64,000 nt of DNA from contig NZ_QUFI01000006.1 in the NCBI RefSeq assembly GCF_003478505.1, positions 1 through 64,000 of the forward strand, written 5' to 3'. Below the pieces are notes generated by a model. The model did no database searches and had not been told where the DNA came from. It was given only the letters and a program-made list of their open reading frames with translations. Source of the stretch: Clostridium sp. AF27-2AA. Lineage in GTDB: Bacteria; Bacillota; Clostridia; Lachnospirales; Lachnospiraceae. Made by a program: the position numbers and the translations under genes. Positions 8,801 through 16,111 of this stretch are shown here, in pieces (position 1 is the first letter of the stretch; every line of letters starts with the position of its first letter).

Positions 8801-8858
8801 ATAAGAGCGCCATCAGCACGGTGACCGGACGCTTCAGTACAAATCTGGTAATTCCCAT
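5844..8858 (-). CDS. RND-family multidrug efflux permease (HAE1/AcrB type)
   Basis: A 1004-residue proton-driven exporter with the full RND fold: TM1 at the N terminus (FVLKRPVTVLMALLCLIVFG), a large extracytoplasmic porter loop, TM2-6 (about 330-500), TM7, a second loop and TM8-12 (about 840-990). TM4 has GMMVDNSIVVLE, where AcrB has two adjacent Asp; the first Asp is kept and the second is Asn, as in many Firmicutes and Bacteroidetes pumps. AAGGAGG lies 9 nt before ATG. It sits between its adaptor and two TolC-like genes. Substrate is unknown; lipophilic drugs, bile acids or lipids are all plausible in a gut bacterium. Confidence 0.92.
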   Translation of the reverse strand: MGITRFVLKRPVTVLMALLCLIVFGISSVFNATLEQMPDMDQPMMIIMANYSGASPEDMDELVTQLIEDQVSTLEGVKSMSSTTSEGRSMIMLEYDYDTDMDEAYSDLTKSLNSIRDLPDDVEPTVMEMNNNAQASMMLTIANPSQENLYDYVDQKIVPELEKLSTVAEVSTMGGSSEYIKIELMSDMMDQYNVSISDIKSAMSAANLSYPSGSAESGNLDLSVSTLTQHDTLDELLEMPITVSGNKIIYLEDIAVVSYAEEQKGGVSRYNGEETISISLTKQQSSTAMDLSKQVQKIIKSLQNDDDDLTITVARDEADSIQDSLKDVAETMVMAVVISMIIIFLFFGDFKASLIVGSSIPTSILMSLIVMTRAGFTLNIITMSGLVLGVGMMVDNSIVVLESCFRAMDKQQDKGALGYAKAALEGTNIVVASIFGSTVTTCVVFIPLVFLNGMSGQMFGAMGYTIVFCMCASLLSAIAIVPLCYMMYKPKERSSAPATRPLTFLQDAYRKIMSVLLKHKAIVMLASVGIIVATVFLASGMQTELMTADDTGTVSVSIETRPGLITEQADAILAEAESIVADHEDVESYMLRYNNDEGTITAYLKDDRKMSTDEVVSQWENEMADLENCTITVEASTSMSMMGRSRGYEAILKGTQYDELQEVSNEIVSELIARDDVKNVHSSIENTAPVVAVKVDPVSASAEGLTAAQIGTMIKQMLDGEEVTTLKVDGQEISVKAEYPEDQYKTVPQLERIIVKKPSGGYVALSDVAEIYYKDSPSSIEKEDKSYQITISADYVDSSSSAAVKTKIDNEVISPNLTGTITRGTNSRDRMMQEEFSGLYNAIAVAVFLIFVVMAAQFESPKFSFMVMTTIPFSLVGSFGLLKLTGVSMSMTSILGFLILVGTVVNNGILYVDTVNQYRMEMPLRKALIEAGATRMRPIMMTSLTTILSMLPMAMAFGSSGSTTQGLAVVNIGGLSVGVLVALFILPVYYALMNGRKELKVLDI

Positions 8859-8872
8859 TTACGTCTGCCTCC

Positions 8873-10192
8873 TTACTGTGCTTTCGGTGCTGCGTTTCCG
8901 TTCTGTGCGCCGCCAGCTGCAGGCGCGCCCTGCGGTGCCTTGCTGTCTGTGTCCTGTGCGTCATCTGCCGGAGCCTGATCGCCTGCGCCCTGTGCATCAC
9001 CTGCCGGGGCCTGACCGCCTGCACCCTGTGCATCACCTGCCGGGGTCTGACCGCCTGCACCCTGACCGTCACCTGCTGCATCGGCTGCCTCAGCATCGGA
9101 TTTCAGACGGATATCCGCACCCTCATACAGATTGGAGCTCCAGGTGCTGACTACCATATCATCGGCATTCACACCGGAAAGGATCTGCGCGTTCTCGGAA
9201 TCATAAAGGCCAACCTCCACGGAAGCCATTTTTGCCTTGCCATCTTCATATAAGTAGACATAGCCCTTGCCGCCGCTGTAATAGATGGCATCTACCGGAA
9301 CCAGCATCACGTTCTCGGCACGCTCGGTCACCAGCGTGATCTTCACGGTACTTCCGATCGCGATCTCATCACTGCTCTCCATATCACCCTTTACCTTGAA
9401 CAGGCCATTGCTCTCATCGACCATGTTGCTGATCTCGGTGATGTTTCCGGTATAAGTATTTCCGTTTTTTGAAATCTCCAGCTCATCTCCGGTCTTTAAA
9501 TTCTGTACCATACGCTGGGTCGCATAAAAGGTGATACTGTTCTGACCTTCGCCCGCAATGACACAGAGCTGGGCAGACTGGTTGACACGGTCATATACAT
9601 CCACATCCACGCTCTCCACGCGGCCTGCGATTGGTGCGGTGATGGTGCTGTACTCCACCTGCTTATCGTACTGAAGCTTCGCGGATTCATACTGGAGCTG
9701 CACGGATTTCAGACTGTTCTGATACTGCTCATACTCCTGGTCAGACAGATCACCGCTGTCATAAAGGATCTGCATTCTGCTCAAGTTGCTCTGGGCCTGG
9801 GACAGATTGACCTGGGCGGAATCCATGTTGTTCCTTGCGGATTCTACCTGCTCGGTGTTGATCTCCATCAGCACCTGTCCCTGGCTGACCATGTCACCGG
9901 CCTTGACATTCACGGCAGTCACATCGCCGCCGGCCTTGGCGTACACATACACCACATCGGCTGCCTCAACCGTACCGGTCAGGCTGGAGGTTACGGAAAC
10001 ATCTCCCGTAGTCGGATTTGCCGCATTCACCACCGTTACCGTGGATTCCTGCATCATTCCATCGGGACCTCCCATGCCTCCGGGGCCTCCCTGACCGCCT
10101 TTTGCGCCCTTCCCTGTAAGGAAAAATGCTGCGCCTGCAAGAATGATCACTGCCGCGCCTGCTCCTGCCATGATTTTTTTCTTCTTATCCAT
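8873..10192 (-). CDS. RND efflux periplasmic-type adaptor (membrane fusion protein)
   Basis: A 439-residue HlyD/AcrA-like adaptor. It has an N-terminal membrane anchor (about 7-25), a Gly/Met-rich segment (GGQGGPGGMGGPDGM), a lipoyl/barrel-sandwich half (TGTVEAADVVYVYAKAGG), a helical hairpin (about 110-170) and beta-barrel domains to about 370. It then has an unusual 60-residue Gly/Ala/Pro/Gln/Asp tail built from 12-residue repeats of GDAQGAGGQAPA type. It links the RND pump to its TolC-like partners. The ATG at 10192 has AAGGAG 6 nt upstream; a GTG five codons earlier is less likely. It is transcribed with the pump and follows a small membrane gene by about 36 nt. Confidence 0.9.
   Translation of the reverse strand: MDKKKKIMAGAGAAVIILAGAAFFLTGKGAKGGQGGPGGMGGPDGMMQESTVTVVNAANPTTGDVSVTSSLTGTVEAADVVYVYAKAGGDVTAVNVKAGDMVSQGQVLMEINTEQVESARNNMDSAQVNLSQAQSNLSRMQILYDSGDLSDQEYEQYQNSLKSVQLQYESAKLQYDKQVEYSTITAPIAGRVESVDVDVYDRVNQSAQLCVIAGEGQNSITFYATQRMVQNLKTGDELEISKNGNTYTGNITEISNMVDESNGLFKVKGDMESSDEIAIGSTVKITLVTERAENVMLVPVDAIYYSGGKGYVYLYEDGKAKMASVEVGLYDSENAQILSGVNADDMVVSTWSSNLYEGADIRLKSDAEAADAAGDGQGAGGQTPAGDAQGAGGQAPAGDAQGAGDQAPADDAQDTDSKAPQGAPAAGGAQNGNAAPKAQ
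8952..9078 (-). repeat. 36-bp tandem repeat in the adaptor C-terminus
   Basis: About three and a half imperfect 36-bp units encode 12-residue repeats (GDAQGAGGQAPA and variants DDAQ, GDGQ). The reading frame is kept, so unit number can vary without frameshift. Confidence 0.8.
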
Positions 10193-10227
10193 CTTACACT
10201 CCTTCACCTTCTATATTTCCTGTTACG

Positions 10228-10650
10228 TTACATGCGGCTGCCCCGCAGGATCACCACCAGCACGATCATGCCTGCCACCAGAAAGGTCCATCCGGCAATA
10301 TAAACCAGATGCAGGTTTTCTGTGACGTGCACCACAGCGATTCCTGCTTTCTCCAGAAAGGAGGCTGCCGCCAGAATCCAGACTCCGGGATGATACAGCA
10401 GCGTAAAGGTCTTAAAAAACTCGGACCGCTCTGTCTCAGGCCGGAACCGGAAAATCCCGGCTGACATGCCAAGGCCTCCCACGACCAGATAACTCAACGC
10501 GCTGAGCACACCCTGCATCGGAAAGGTATCAAACAGTCTTTCTCCGGTCCCCAATAGCAAAAGCAGGACCAGACAGATGCCCGCATACCCAAACAGCTCC
10601 TTTTTTAATATTCCGCGATCCGGTGGTCTTGCTGAAGATTTCTGGTTCAT
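10228..10650 (-). CDS. Small membrane protein heading the RND operon
   Basis: A 140-residue protein with a basic Pro-rich N terminus (MNQKSSARPPDRG) and about four membrane segments (around 21-38, 48-66, 84-102, 118-136). AAAGGAG lies 6-7 nt before the chosen ATG; the longer in-frame version reaches into the divergent promoter region. It is the first gene of the efflux operon and is read divergently from the two-component genes. I recognise no family. Its place suggests a role in pump assembly or sensing, but nothing in the sequence shows it. Confidence 0.7.
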   Translation of the reverse strand: MNQKSSARPPDRGILKKELFGYAGICLVLLLLLGTGERLFDTFPMQGVLSALSYLVVGGLGMSAGIFRFRPETERSEFFKTFTLLYHPGVWILAAASFLEKAGIAVVHVTENLHLVYIAGWTFLVAGMIVLVVILRGSRM

Positions 10651-10703
10651 AAGGCACTCCTTTCCGCACATATTCTGACATGCTACAAAGCTTAAATAGG
10701 AAA

Positions 10704-10742
10704 TGTGAGAAAAGTGTGAGAAAATCCGCATAATTCTGTGAG
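10704..10742. promoter_or_regulatory. 11-bp phased direct repeats, likely response-regulator operator
   Basis: TGTGAGAAAA occurs at 10704-10713 and again at 10715-10724, exactly 11 bp apart, and TGTGAG recurs at 10737, 22 bp further on. Direct repeats in helical phase are how OmpR/PhoB-type dimers bind. The site lies between the divergent efflux operon and the regulator gene, about 30 bp upstream of a good -10 (10771-10776). Confidence 0.6.
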
Positions 10743-10747
10743 GGAAG

Positions 10748-10776
10748 TTTCAGAAGCCGGGAAAAGATGTTATAAT
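10748..10776 (+). promoter_or_regulatory. Promoter of the two-component genes
   Basis: A perfect TATAAT (10771-10776) preceded at 17 bp by a poor -35 (TTTCAG). The weak -35 next to phased operator repeats suggests activator dependence, probably autoregulation. Confidence 0.55.
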
Positions 10777-10806
10777 CCCAGAAGAACGTAGAAGGGAGAA
10801 AGATCC

Positions 10807-11493
10807 ATGCCGCACATTCTTATCACCGATGATGATCCGCACCTGCGCCGCCTGGTGCGCACCTACGCAGAGCTGGAAGGCTTCGAATGCACGGAGGCCG
10901 GAGACGGAGCTGCCGCGGTTACTGCTTTAAAGCAAAGTGCCTTTGACCTGGTGCTTTTGGATGTCATGATGCCGGGGCCGGACGGCTTTGAAACCCTCGA
11001 AGCCATCCGCGGCTTCAGCCAGGTACCGGTCATCATGCTGACCGCTCGAAATGAAGAATATGATAAGTTAAACGGATTCCGGCTCGGTGTCGATGACTAT
11101 GTTGCAAAGCCATTCAGTCCCAAAGAGCTGATGGCCCGCATCGGAGCCGTGCTGCGCCGCACCCAGGTCCATACAACAGCACCCGTCACAAAGGAGCTGG
11201 CCTTTGGCGGACTTTCCATTTTCCCGGATTCCCGGATCGTCACATTAGACGAAAAAAAGATCACTCTGCCACCCAAGGAATTTGACCTGCTGTACAAGCT
11301 GGCGCAGAACGAGCACATCGTCCTGAGCCGCGACAAGCTGCTGGAAACTGTGTGGGGATACCGGTACTGCGGTGATGCCCGCACCGTGGACACGCACATC
11401 AAGTCTCTGCGGGAACACATCGGACCTTACCGGAAGCTGATCCAGACTGTATGGGGAGTGGGGTATAAATTTGAAAAAACAGATGAAAATTAG
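10807..11493 (+). CDS. OmpR/PhoB-family response regulator
   Basis: A 228-residue regulator. The receiver domain (1-115) has the acidic pocket ITDDD, phospho-acceptor Asp near 52 in LVLLDVMMPG and the Lys of AKPFSP near 102. A winged-helix DNA-binding domain (about 130-226) includes LPPKEFDLLYKLAQN and VDTHIKSLREHI. It is phosphorylated by the kinase whose gene overlaps its end by 23 nt. Being divergent from the RND efflux operon with tandem 11-bp repeats between them suggests it controls both. The ribosome site GGGAGAAAG precedes ATG. Confidence 0.93.
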   Translation: MPHILITDDDPHLRRLVRTYAELEGFECTEAGDGAAAVTALKQSAFDLVLLDVMMPGPDGFETLEAIRGFSQVPVIMLTARNEEYDKLNGFRLGVDDYVAKPFSPKELMARIGAVLRRTQVHTTAPVTKELAFGGLSIFPDSRIVTLDEKKITLPPKEFDLLYKLAQNEHIVLSRDKLLETVWGYRYCGDARTVDTHIKSLREHIGPYRKLIQTVWGVGYKFEKTDEN

Positions 11494-12904
11494 ACTTTCT
11501 GCCCTGAAAAACCGGATGGTTTTCCGGCTCTGGGCCTTTATGATGATCCCGGTCATGTTCGGGATCGGCTTTATGTGGGTGGTGCAGATTTTTCTGTTTG
11601 AACAGAATTACGCGAATGCCGCCGTTAATGAAGCTCTGGACCGGCTTTCCCCGGTCATGGAGGATTTGCGCACCCGCGATATCGGAGAGGATGAAAAGCT
11701 CTTATCCTTTATCAGCCACATCGGCGGAGAGCTGCTCCTGGTCTCTGAGGACGGCACCCTCATCAAAATGTACTCCTCTGGACACCTGGTGCAGCCGCAG
11801 GAATGGGAGCGCAAACTCGACGATCCGGAGATGACCCGCCAGAAGCCTGATTTCAGGGAGCTGCTGGCAGGCCGCCCCTACCGGCACATTGAGCGGATGC
11901 ACGGAAAGATCATCGGCTACGAGCTTGGTTTCCCGGTCACCTGCAACGGAGAGCATAACTACCTGATCCTGCGCAACGCCCTGATGACCCGGACCGTTTT
12001 AAACCTGAACCGTTCCCAGCTCATCATTCTGAGCATTCTTCTGACCGGCATCGCATCGGTACTGGCCGCAGTCCTCTCCAGACAGTTTTCCCGCCCCATC
12101 TTTCAGATCAAAAGGGCAGTGGACAAGCTGACCGAAAATGACTTTTCGATCGGCCCGGATCTGGAACGCCAGGATGAGCTCGGACAGCTGTCCCAATCCG
12201 TCGGGAAGCTGCGGCTGGCCTTACAGCGGCTGGATGTTCTGCGCCGGGAGGTCATTGCCAACGTCTCCCATGAGCTACGCTCCCCGTTAGCCCTCATCAC
12301 CGGCTATGCGGAGATGGTGCGGGACATCACCTGGAAAGATGACGAGATGCGCAATGAAAACCTGAACCTCATCATCAGCGAGTCCAACCGCATGAGCGAG
12401 ATGGTCAATGATATCCTGGACTACTCCCAGTTTTCAGCCGGATACAGCAAGCTGAAAAAAGACTGGTATGATCTGCGGGATATCGTAAACGCGGAACTGA
12501 CCCGCTGTCATCAGGCTGCCGCGGAACATGGCATCACACTGACACTGGAAGCGCCGGACGCTCCGCTGAATTTTGAGGTGGATTCCCTGAAAATGAGTCA
12601 GGTCATGCGAAACCTCTTAAACAATGCCATCAATCACTCACCGGAAAACCAGGAAATCTTCATCCGGCTGATACCGAAAGAAAATAACTGTCTCGTGGAA
12701 GTCGCAAACCCCGGTGCCCCCATCCCGGAGGAAGACCGCGCCATCATCTGGGAACGTTACCAGCGCAGCCAGCACCAGAGCGGCCGCCGCCTCGGCACCG
12801 GCATCGGACTTTCCATCGTCAGCACCATTTTAAAAGCACACGATATGCCCTATGGTGTGGACTGTAAGGATGGATATAATATTTTCTGGTTTATATGCCG
12901 GTAA
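11471..12904 (+). CDS. Sensor histidine kinase
   Basis: A 477-residue membrane kinase: TM1 (about 17-42), an extracytoplasmic sensor region (about 43-180) with no family I recognise, TM2 (about 182-203), HAMP (about 204-255), HisKA with phospho-acceptor His near 267 in ANVSHELRSPLALI, and a HATPase_c domain with the N box NLLNNAINHS and G boxes (GTGIGLSIV). Translation most likely begins at TTG 11471, inside the regulator gene, with GGAGTGGGG upstream; an ATG four codons later is an alternative. A terminator follows at 12919. The signal is unknown; a drug- or envelope-stress role is inferred from the neighbouring pump. Confidence 0.92.
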   Translation: MKKQMKIRLSALKNRMVFRLWAFMMIPVMFGIGFMWVVQIFLFEQNYANAAVNEALDRLSPVMEDLRTRDIGEDEKLLSFISHIGGELLLVSEDGTLIKMYSSGHLVQPQEWERKLDDPEMTRQKPDFRELLAGRPYRHIERMHGKIIGYELGFPVTCNGEHNYLILRNALMTRTVLNLNRSQLIILSILLTGIASVLAAVLSRQFSRPIFQIKRAVDKLTENDFSIGPDLERQDELGQLSQSVGKLRLALQRLDVLRREVIANVSHELRSPLALITGYAEMVRDITWKDDEMRNENLNLIISESNRMSEMVNDILDYSQFSAGYSKLKKDWYDLRDIVNAELTRCHQAAAEHGITLTLEAPDAPLNFEVDSLKMSQVMRNLLNNAINHSPENQEIFIRLIPKENNCLVEVANPGAPIPEEDRAIIWERYQRSQHQSGRRLGTGIGLSIVSTILKAHDMPYGVDCKDGYNIFWFICR

Positions 12905-12918
12905 TCTTTCCTGTGAAA

Positions 12919-12959
12919 CAAAAAGCACGCCCCGCAAATGCGTAAGGGACGTGCTTTTT
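12919..12959. terminator. Bidirectional terminator between kinase and GGDEF/EAL gene
   Basis: AAAAAGCACG and CGTGCTTTTT form a stem with extra CCC/GGG pairing. It separates two convergent genes and has A/T tracts on both sides. Confidence 0.85.
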
Positions 12960-12975
12960 CTATGCGCAGCTTTTA

Positions 12976-14373
12976 TTACCGTTTCAGCTTCTCCCGTTCC
13001 TGATCCAGCACTGTTCTGGTCTCATCCATGGACTTTCCCAGGACATCAGCCAGAAGCTCCTTCGGAATAGTCGGTGCATAATAGTAGCCCTGCTGGTACT
13101 CGCAGCCAAACTTTGCCAGAATATCTAACTGACGCTGAGTCTCCACACCTTCTGCAATGAGGCGCTTGCCCAGCTTGTCTGCTGCCTTGATCAGGCACTC
13201 TACAATCGGTTCGGACTTCTGGTTGGTTTCCAGCTGCCACATGAACATGCGCTCAAATTTCAGCGTATCCACCGGGAGCTCCAGAATCTTGCTGATTCCA
13301 GAATAGCCGGAACCAAAGTTGTTTAAGATCAGCTCCACACCCAGATCCTTTAACTGCTGCATCACAATCTCAATGATAACCGGTGTGGTGGTAAGAGCAT
13401 ATTCATCAATCTCCACGGCCAGCTTGCCGGACGGGATCTGGTATTTCTCAATCATGCTCTGAACCGTATCCACGAAATTCTCCTGAATGAGCAGCACCGG
13501 AGAGACCGGAACGGCAATGGACTCGTACGCGATGCCCTGCTTCTCCAGCTCTGCGATTTCCCGGGCTACCTGCTCCAGCGCGTAATACTCCACGCTGCTG
13601 ATCTGTCCGGTATCCTCCGCGATTGGAACAAACTCCGCGCTGCCAACCATGCCAATATCTTTTACAAACATCCGCATATAGTATTCCGCACGGACAAAGC
13701 GGTTTTCCTTCGTGTTGTAGGTAGGACGGAAGCGGATCTCCAGCTCATGATTCTCCAGAGCCGTACTGATATACTTGGCAATAGCCTGCTTGCGCAGATG
13801 CATGGCATGCAATTTGGAATCATAAATCGCATACTGGTTGATGCCCGTCTCTGCAGCCTTACTGACAGCCAGATCCAGACATTTGAGGATTTCATCCGCA
13901 CTGGACGCATATCCCGGATAGGAGCAAAGTCCAATCTGACAGGAACACATACAGCCTGTCCCGCGGATATTCCAGTTCTGTGAGAACCGTTCCAGAATTT
14001 CTTCTGCGAGTCGCACCGCCTGTCCCTGGGTACGGCTTCTTAAAATGGTGATAAATTCCACACCCACATAGCGGTACACGGTACAGCCGGTCTTTTCTCT
14101 CAGATATTCCAGAATTGCCTTTAACAGTTCCTCGCAGTAAGAGAAACCAAACAGCTCGTTCATCCGTTTGAAATTCTCAATGTAGAACTTCATGACCACA
14201 CCCTGACCGTCTCCGGATAATGCATGATCCATCTGATGCCAACATACCATGCGGTCACCGCCCAGGCTCATATCTCCCGGATTGGTATTTTCAGCCGGTA
14301 CCTCTGCGACTGCCTTTTCCACAGTCTCAGTCATATTTTCTGTGTTCTGTTTTTTTCTTCCAAATAAACCCAT
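12976..14373 (-). CDS. Degenerate GGDEF-EAL protein (probably non-catalytic)
   Basis: A 465-residue cytoplasmic protein with a GGDEF-like domain (about 55-195) and an EAL-like domain (about 210-455). Both active sites look lost. GGDEF is replaced by VGVEF, the EAL triad region reads VRAEYYMR, and the catalytic DDFG loop reads NNFGSGYSG. Structure-defining parts remain, such as LPVDTLKFERMF and LIAEGVETQRQ. It may bind c-di-GMP or another nucleotide as a receptor, or work by protein contacts. There is no membrane segment or N-terminal sensor domain; residues 8-35 are probably disordered. The ATG at 14373 has GGGGG 8 nt upstream. Confidence 0.85.
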   Translation of the reverse strand: MGLFGRKKQNTENMTETVEKAVAEVPAENTNPGDMSLGGDRMVCWHQMDHALSGDGQGVVMKFYIENFKRMNELFGFSYCEELLKAILEYLREKTGCTVYRYVGVEFITILRSRTQGQAVRLAEEILERFSQNWNIRGTGCMCSCQIGLCSYPGYASSADEILKCLDLAVSKAAETGINQYAIYDSKLHAMHLRKQAIAKYISTALENHELEIRFRPTYNTKENRFVRAEYYMRMFVKDIGMVGSAEFVPIAEDTGQISSVEYYALEQVAREIAELEKQGIAYESIAVPVSPVLLIQENFVDTVQSMIEKYQIPSGKLAVEIDEYALTTTPVIIEIVMQQLKDLGVELILNNFGSGYSGISKILELPVDTLKFERMFMWQLETNQKSEPIVECLIKAADKLGKRLIAEGVETQRQLDILAKFGCEYQQGYYYAPTIPKELLADVLGKSMDETRTVLDQEREKLKR

Positions 14374-14405
14374 AATCAAATCCCCCTTTTCTGAGTGATT
14401 TTCTC

Positions 14406-14434
14406 GTTACTGTTCACGCGTTGCGCAAACAGCA
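14406..14434 (+). repeat. Dispersed hairpin repeat, copy 1
   Basis: GTTACTGTTCACGCG-TTGCGCAAACAGCA, in the gap between aroK and the GGDEF/EAL gene. The core can fold with GTTACTGTT against AACAGCAAC-like sequence and GCG against CGC. Related copies are at 15145, 53918 (minus) and 58819. Confidence 0.6.
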
Positions 14435-14450
14435 GCGGAACGCTCTGTCC

Positions 14451-14981
14451 TTACAAAATTCGCGCTGCAATCTCCCGGCAGATTTCCTCCGGCTTCTTGC
14501 CATCGGTGGCTACCACGATATCTGCAGCCGCCTCATAGAGTGCCCGGCGCTTTTCCTGCAGTCCGGCAATATATTCTACATTCATATGACCATTTAAAAC
14601 CGGGCGGTTGCTGCTGTCTTTCACCCGCTCATAAACTGTTTCCGGGGATGCCGTCAGAAGCACTACCTTTCCGCTACGTTTCATATGCACCTGATTCTCC
14701 GGCCGCACCACAATGCCGCCGCCGCAGGAAACTACGGTGTTGGTTTTGTCCTGAAAGCTGACCAGCATATCTGTTTCCAGTTTCCGGAAATGATCCTCGC
14801 CATACTTTGCGAAAATCTCCGTGATCGGCATGCCCTGCTGCTCTTCAATCAGCTGGTCCATCTCAATCAATTCCAGTTGAAGCTGCCGTTTCAGTTCTGC
14901 CGCAATGGTGCTCTTTCCCGCTCCCATAAAGCCAATCAGGAAAATATTACAGCCGGGCTGCTTTGTCTGCGTTGTTTCCAT
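14451..14981 (-). CDS. aroK: Shikimate kinase
   Basis: A 176-residue P-loop kinase making shikimate 3-phosphate, the fifth step of chorismate synthesis. Walker A is GFMGAGKST, followed by the shikimate-site Asp/Arg residues (MDQLIEE; FRKLE), the GGG loop SCGGGIVV and the LID segment NRPVLNG. The start METTQTK has GGAGG 5 nt upstream; the longer ORF extends across the promoter (15109-15137). It stands close to aroE, which is in a separate operon just upstream on the same strand. Confidence 0.93.
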   Translation of the reverse strand: METTQTKQPGCNIFLIGFMGAGKSTIAAELKRQLQLELIEMDQLIEEQQGMPITEIFAKYGEDHFRKLETDMLVSFQDKTNTVVSCGGGIVVRPENQVHMKRSGKVVLLTASPETVYERVKDSSNRPVLNGHMNVEYIAGLQEKRRALYEAAADIVVATDGKKPEEICREIAARIL

Positions 14982-15108
14982 AAATTCCTCCAAACTGTAA
15001 CACAATTCCGGGCACTTTAGGAAGCTGCTTTGCTCCCACGAAGGCCCGGAACCATGCTTCTGTAACCGCCAGCACCTCCGCCACGCAATTACTGATTTTC
15101 TATATGCA

Positions 15109-15137
15109 ATTATATCAGCAGTTCCCCATTTTCGCAA
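15109..15137 (-). promoter_or_regulatory. Promoter of aroK
   Basis: Perfect minus-strand TATAAT (15109-15114), 17-bp spacer and TTGCGA (15132-15137). It leaves a leader of about 125 nt before aroK. Confidence 0.65.
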
Positions 15138-15144
15138 TCGTTTT

Positions 15145-15169
15145 GTTGCTGTTCACGCGTTGCGCAAAG
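15145..15169 (+). repeat. Dispersed hairpin repeat, copy 2 (partial)
   Basis: Shares the core CTGTTCACGCGTTGCGCAAA with copies at 14406 and 58819 but lacks the second arm, so it cannot form the long hairpin. Lies between the EamA transporter and aroK. Confidence 0.6.
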
Positions 15170-15194
15170 GCTTTCGAAACTGTATGAAAATCGG

Positions 15195-16070
15195 TCATTC
15201 TTTCGCCTTCGTTGGCAGAAATGTCACAACCACACCGGCGCAGATCAGCACTGCGCCTACCACAAAGGACGGCGTGATGACCTCATGCAGAAGCAGTACA
15301 CCCATCACCGCAGATACCAGCGGCTGCAAAGGATAGAACATAGAACAGGTACTGGCATTTAACAGCTGCAGGGCCTTATTCCAGCAAGTGTGTGCCACCG
15401 CCGTACCAAATACTGCCACAAACAGGCATGCGCCGATGGCCACAGCCGTCGGATGGCTTCTCGTCACAAACACATTCTCGATCACGGCCGCCGGAACATT
15501 GAACACCAGAGCGATGACCATGCCGTAAAGTGCCGTCTGTACCGGATCATAGTAGCCGGAAATCTTGCGGATAGATACTGAAGCGGCAGACCACAGAATC
15601 ACGGATCCAATGGAACACAGAACGCCCATCATGTTGATCTCCATGCTGCCTTTTCCAAGAATGATGTAAACACCGATCAGGGAGACCACGATGCTGACTA
15701 CATTCTTCCAGGTGATCTGCTCCTTTAAAAACAGAGCCGCCATAATGGAAATAACCACCGGGTTTAAGGAGTTGATCAGGGATGCCAGGGAACCGGATAA
15801 CAGGGCCGTTCCGCCAAGCTGCAATATGATAGAAACAAAATATCCCAGGCCGCCCAGGATCAGCAGATACTTCCAGTGTTCCGGCTGAATCTTCTTCGCT
15901 CCGCCTTTCAGCTTCAGAAGTCCATAAAGGCATAATACCGATACCGCGTACCGGCACATTCCGACCGTCACCGGTCCCATAACCGCCAGGGCATACTTAC
16001 TTACAATATAAATGCTGCCCCAGCAAAAAAATGTGATCAACAGAAATAAATAACCTGCATTGCGTTTCAT
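15195..16070 (-). CDS. EamA/DMT-family transporter
   Basis: A 291-residue inner-membrane protein with ten predicted helices in two EamA halves (about 5-138 and 150-285). The first half contains the typical CWGSIYIVSKYAL and SLASLINSLNPV stretches. The family exports or exchanges amino acids, nucleosides and other metabolites; the substrate cannot be read from sequence. It follows the FAD-dependent oxidoreductase gene by about 40 nt without a visible promoter, so it is probably the third gene of the aroE operon. Confidence 0.88.
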   Translation of the reverse strand: MKRNAGYLFLLITFFCWGSIYIVSKYALAVMGPVTVGMCRYAVSVLCLYGLLKLKGGAKKIQPEHWKYLLILGGLGYFVSIILQLGGTALLSGSLASLINSLNPVVISIMAALFLKEQITWKNVVSIVVSLIGVYIILGKGSMEINMMGVLCSIGSVILWSAASVSIRKISGYYDPVQTALYGMVIALVFNVPAAVIENVFVTRSHPTAVAIGACLFVAVFGTAVAHTCWNKALQLLNASTCSMFYPLQPLVSAVMGVLLLHEVITPSFVVGAVLICAGVVVTFLPTKAKE

Positions 16071-16111
16071 AATCTCGAGTCCTCTCTTGTACTGTCATAT
16101 TCCAATACTAT

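Noticed and set aside
8952..9078. CRISPR-like direct repeats
   Set aside because: Repeats are contiguous, in frame and coding, with no spacers.
8767..9150. Overlapping 109-codon ORFs on both strands around the adaptor tail
   Set aside because: They are alternative frames of the 36-bp tandem repeat; the adaptor frame continues a recognised protein.
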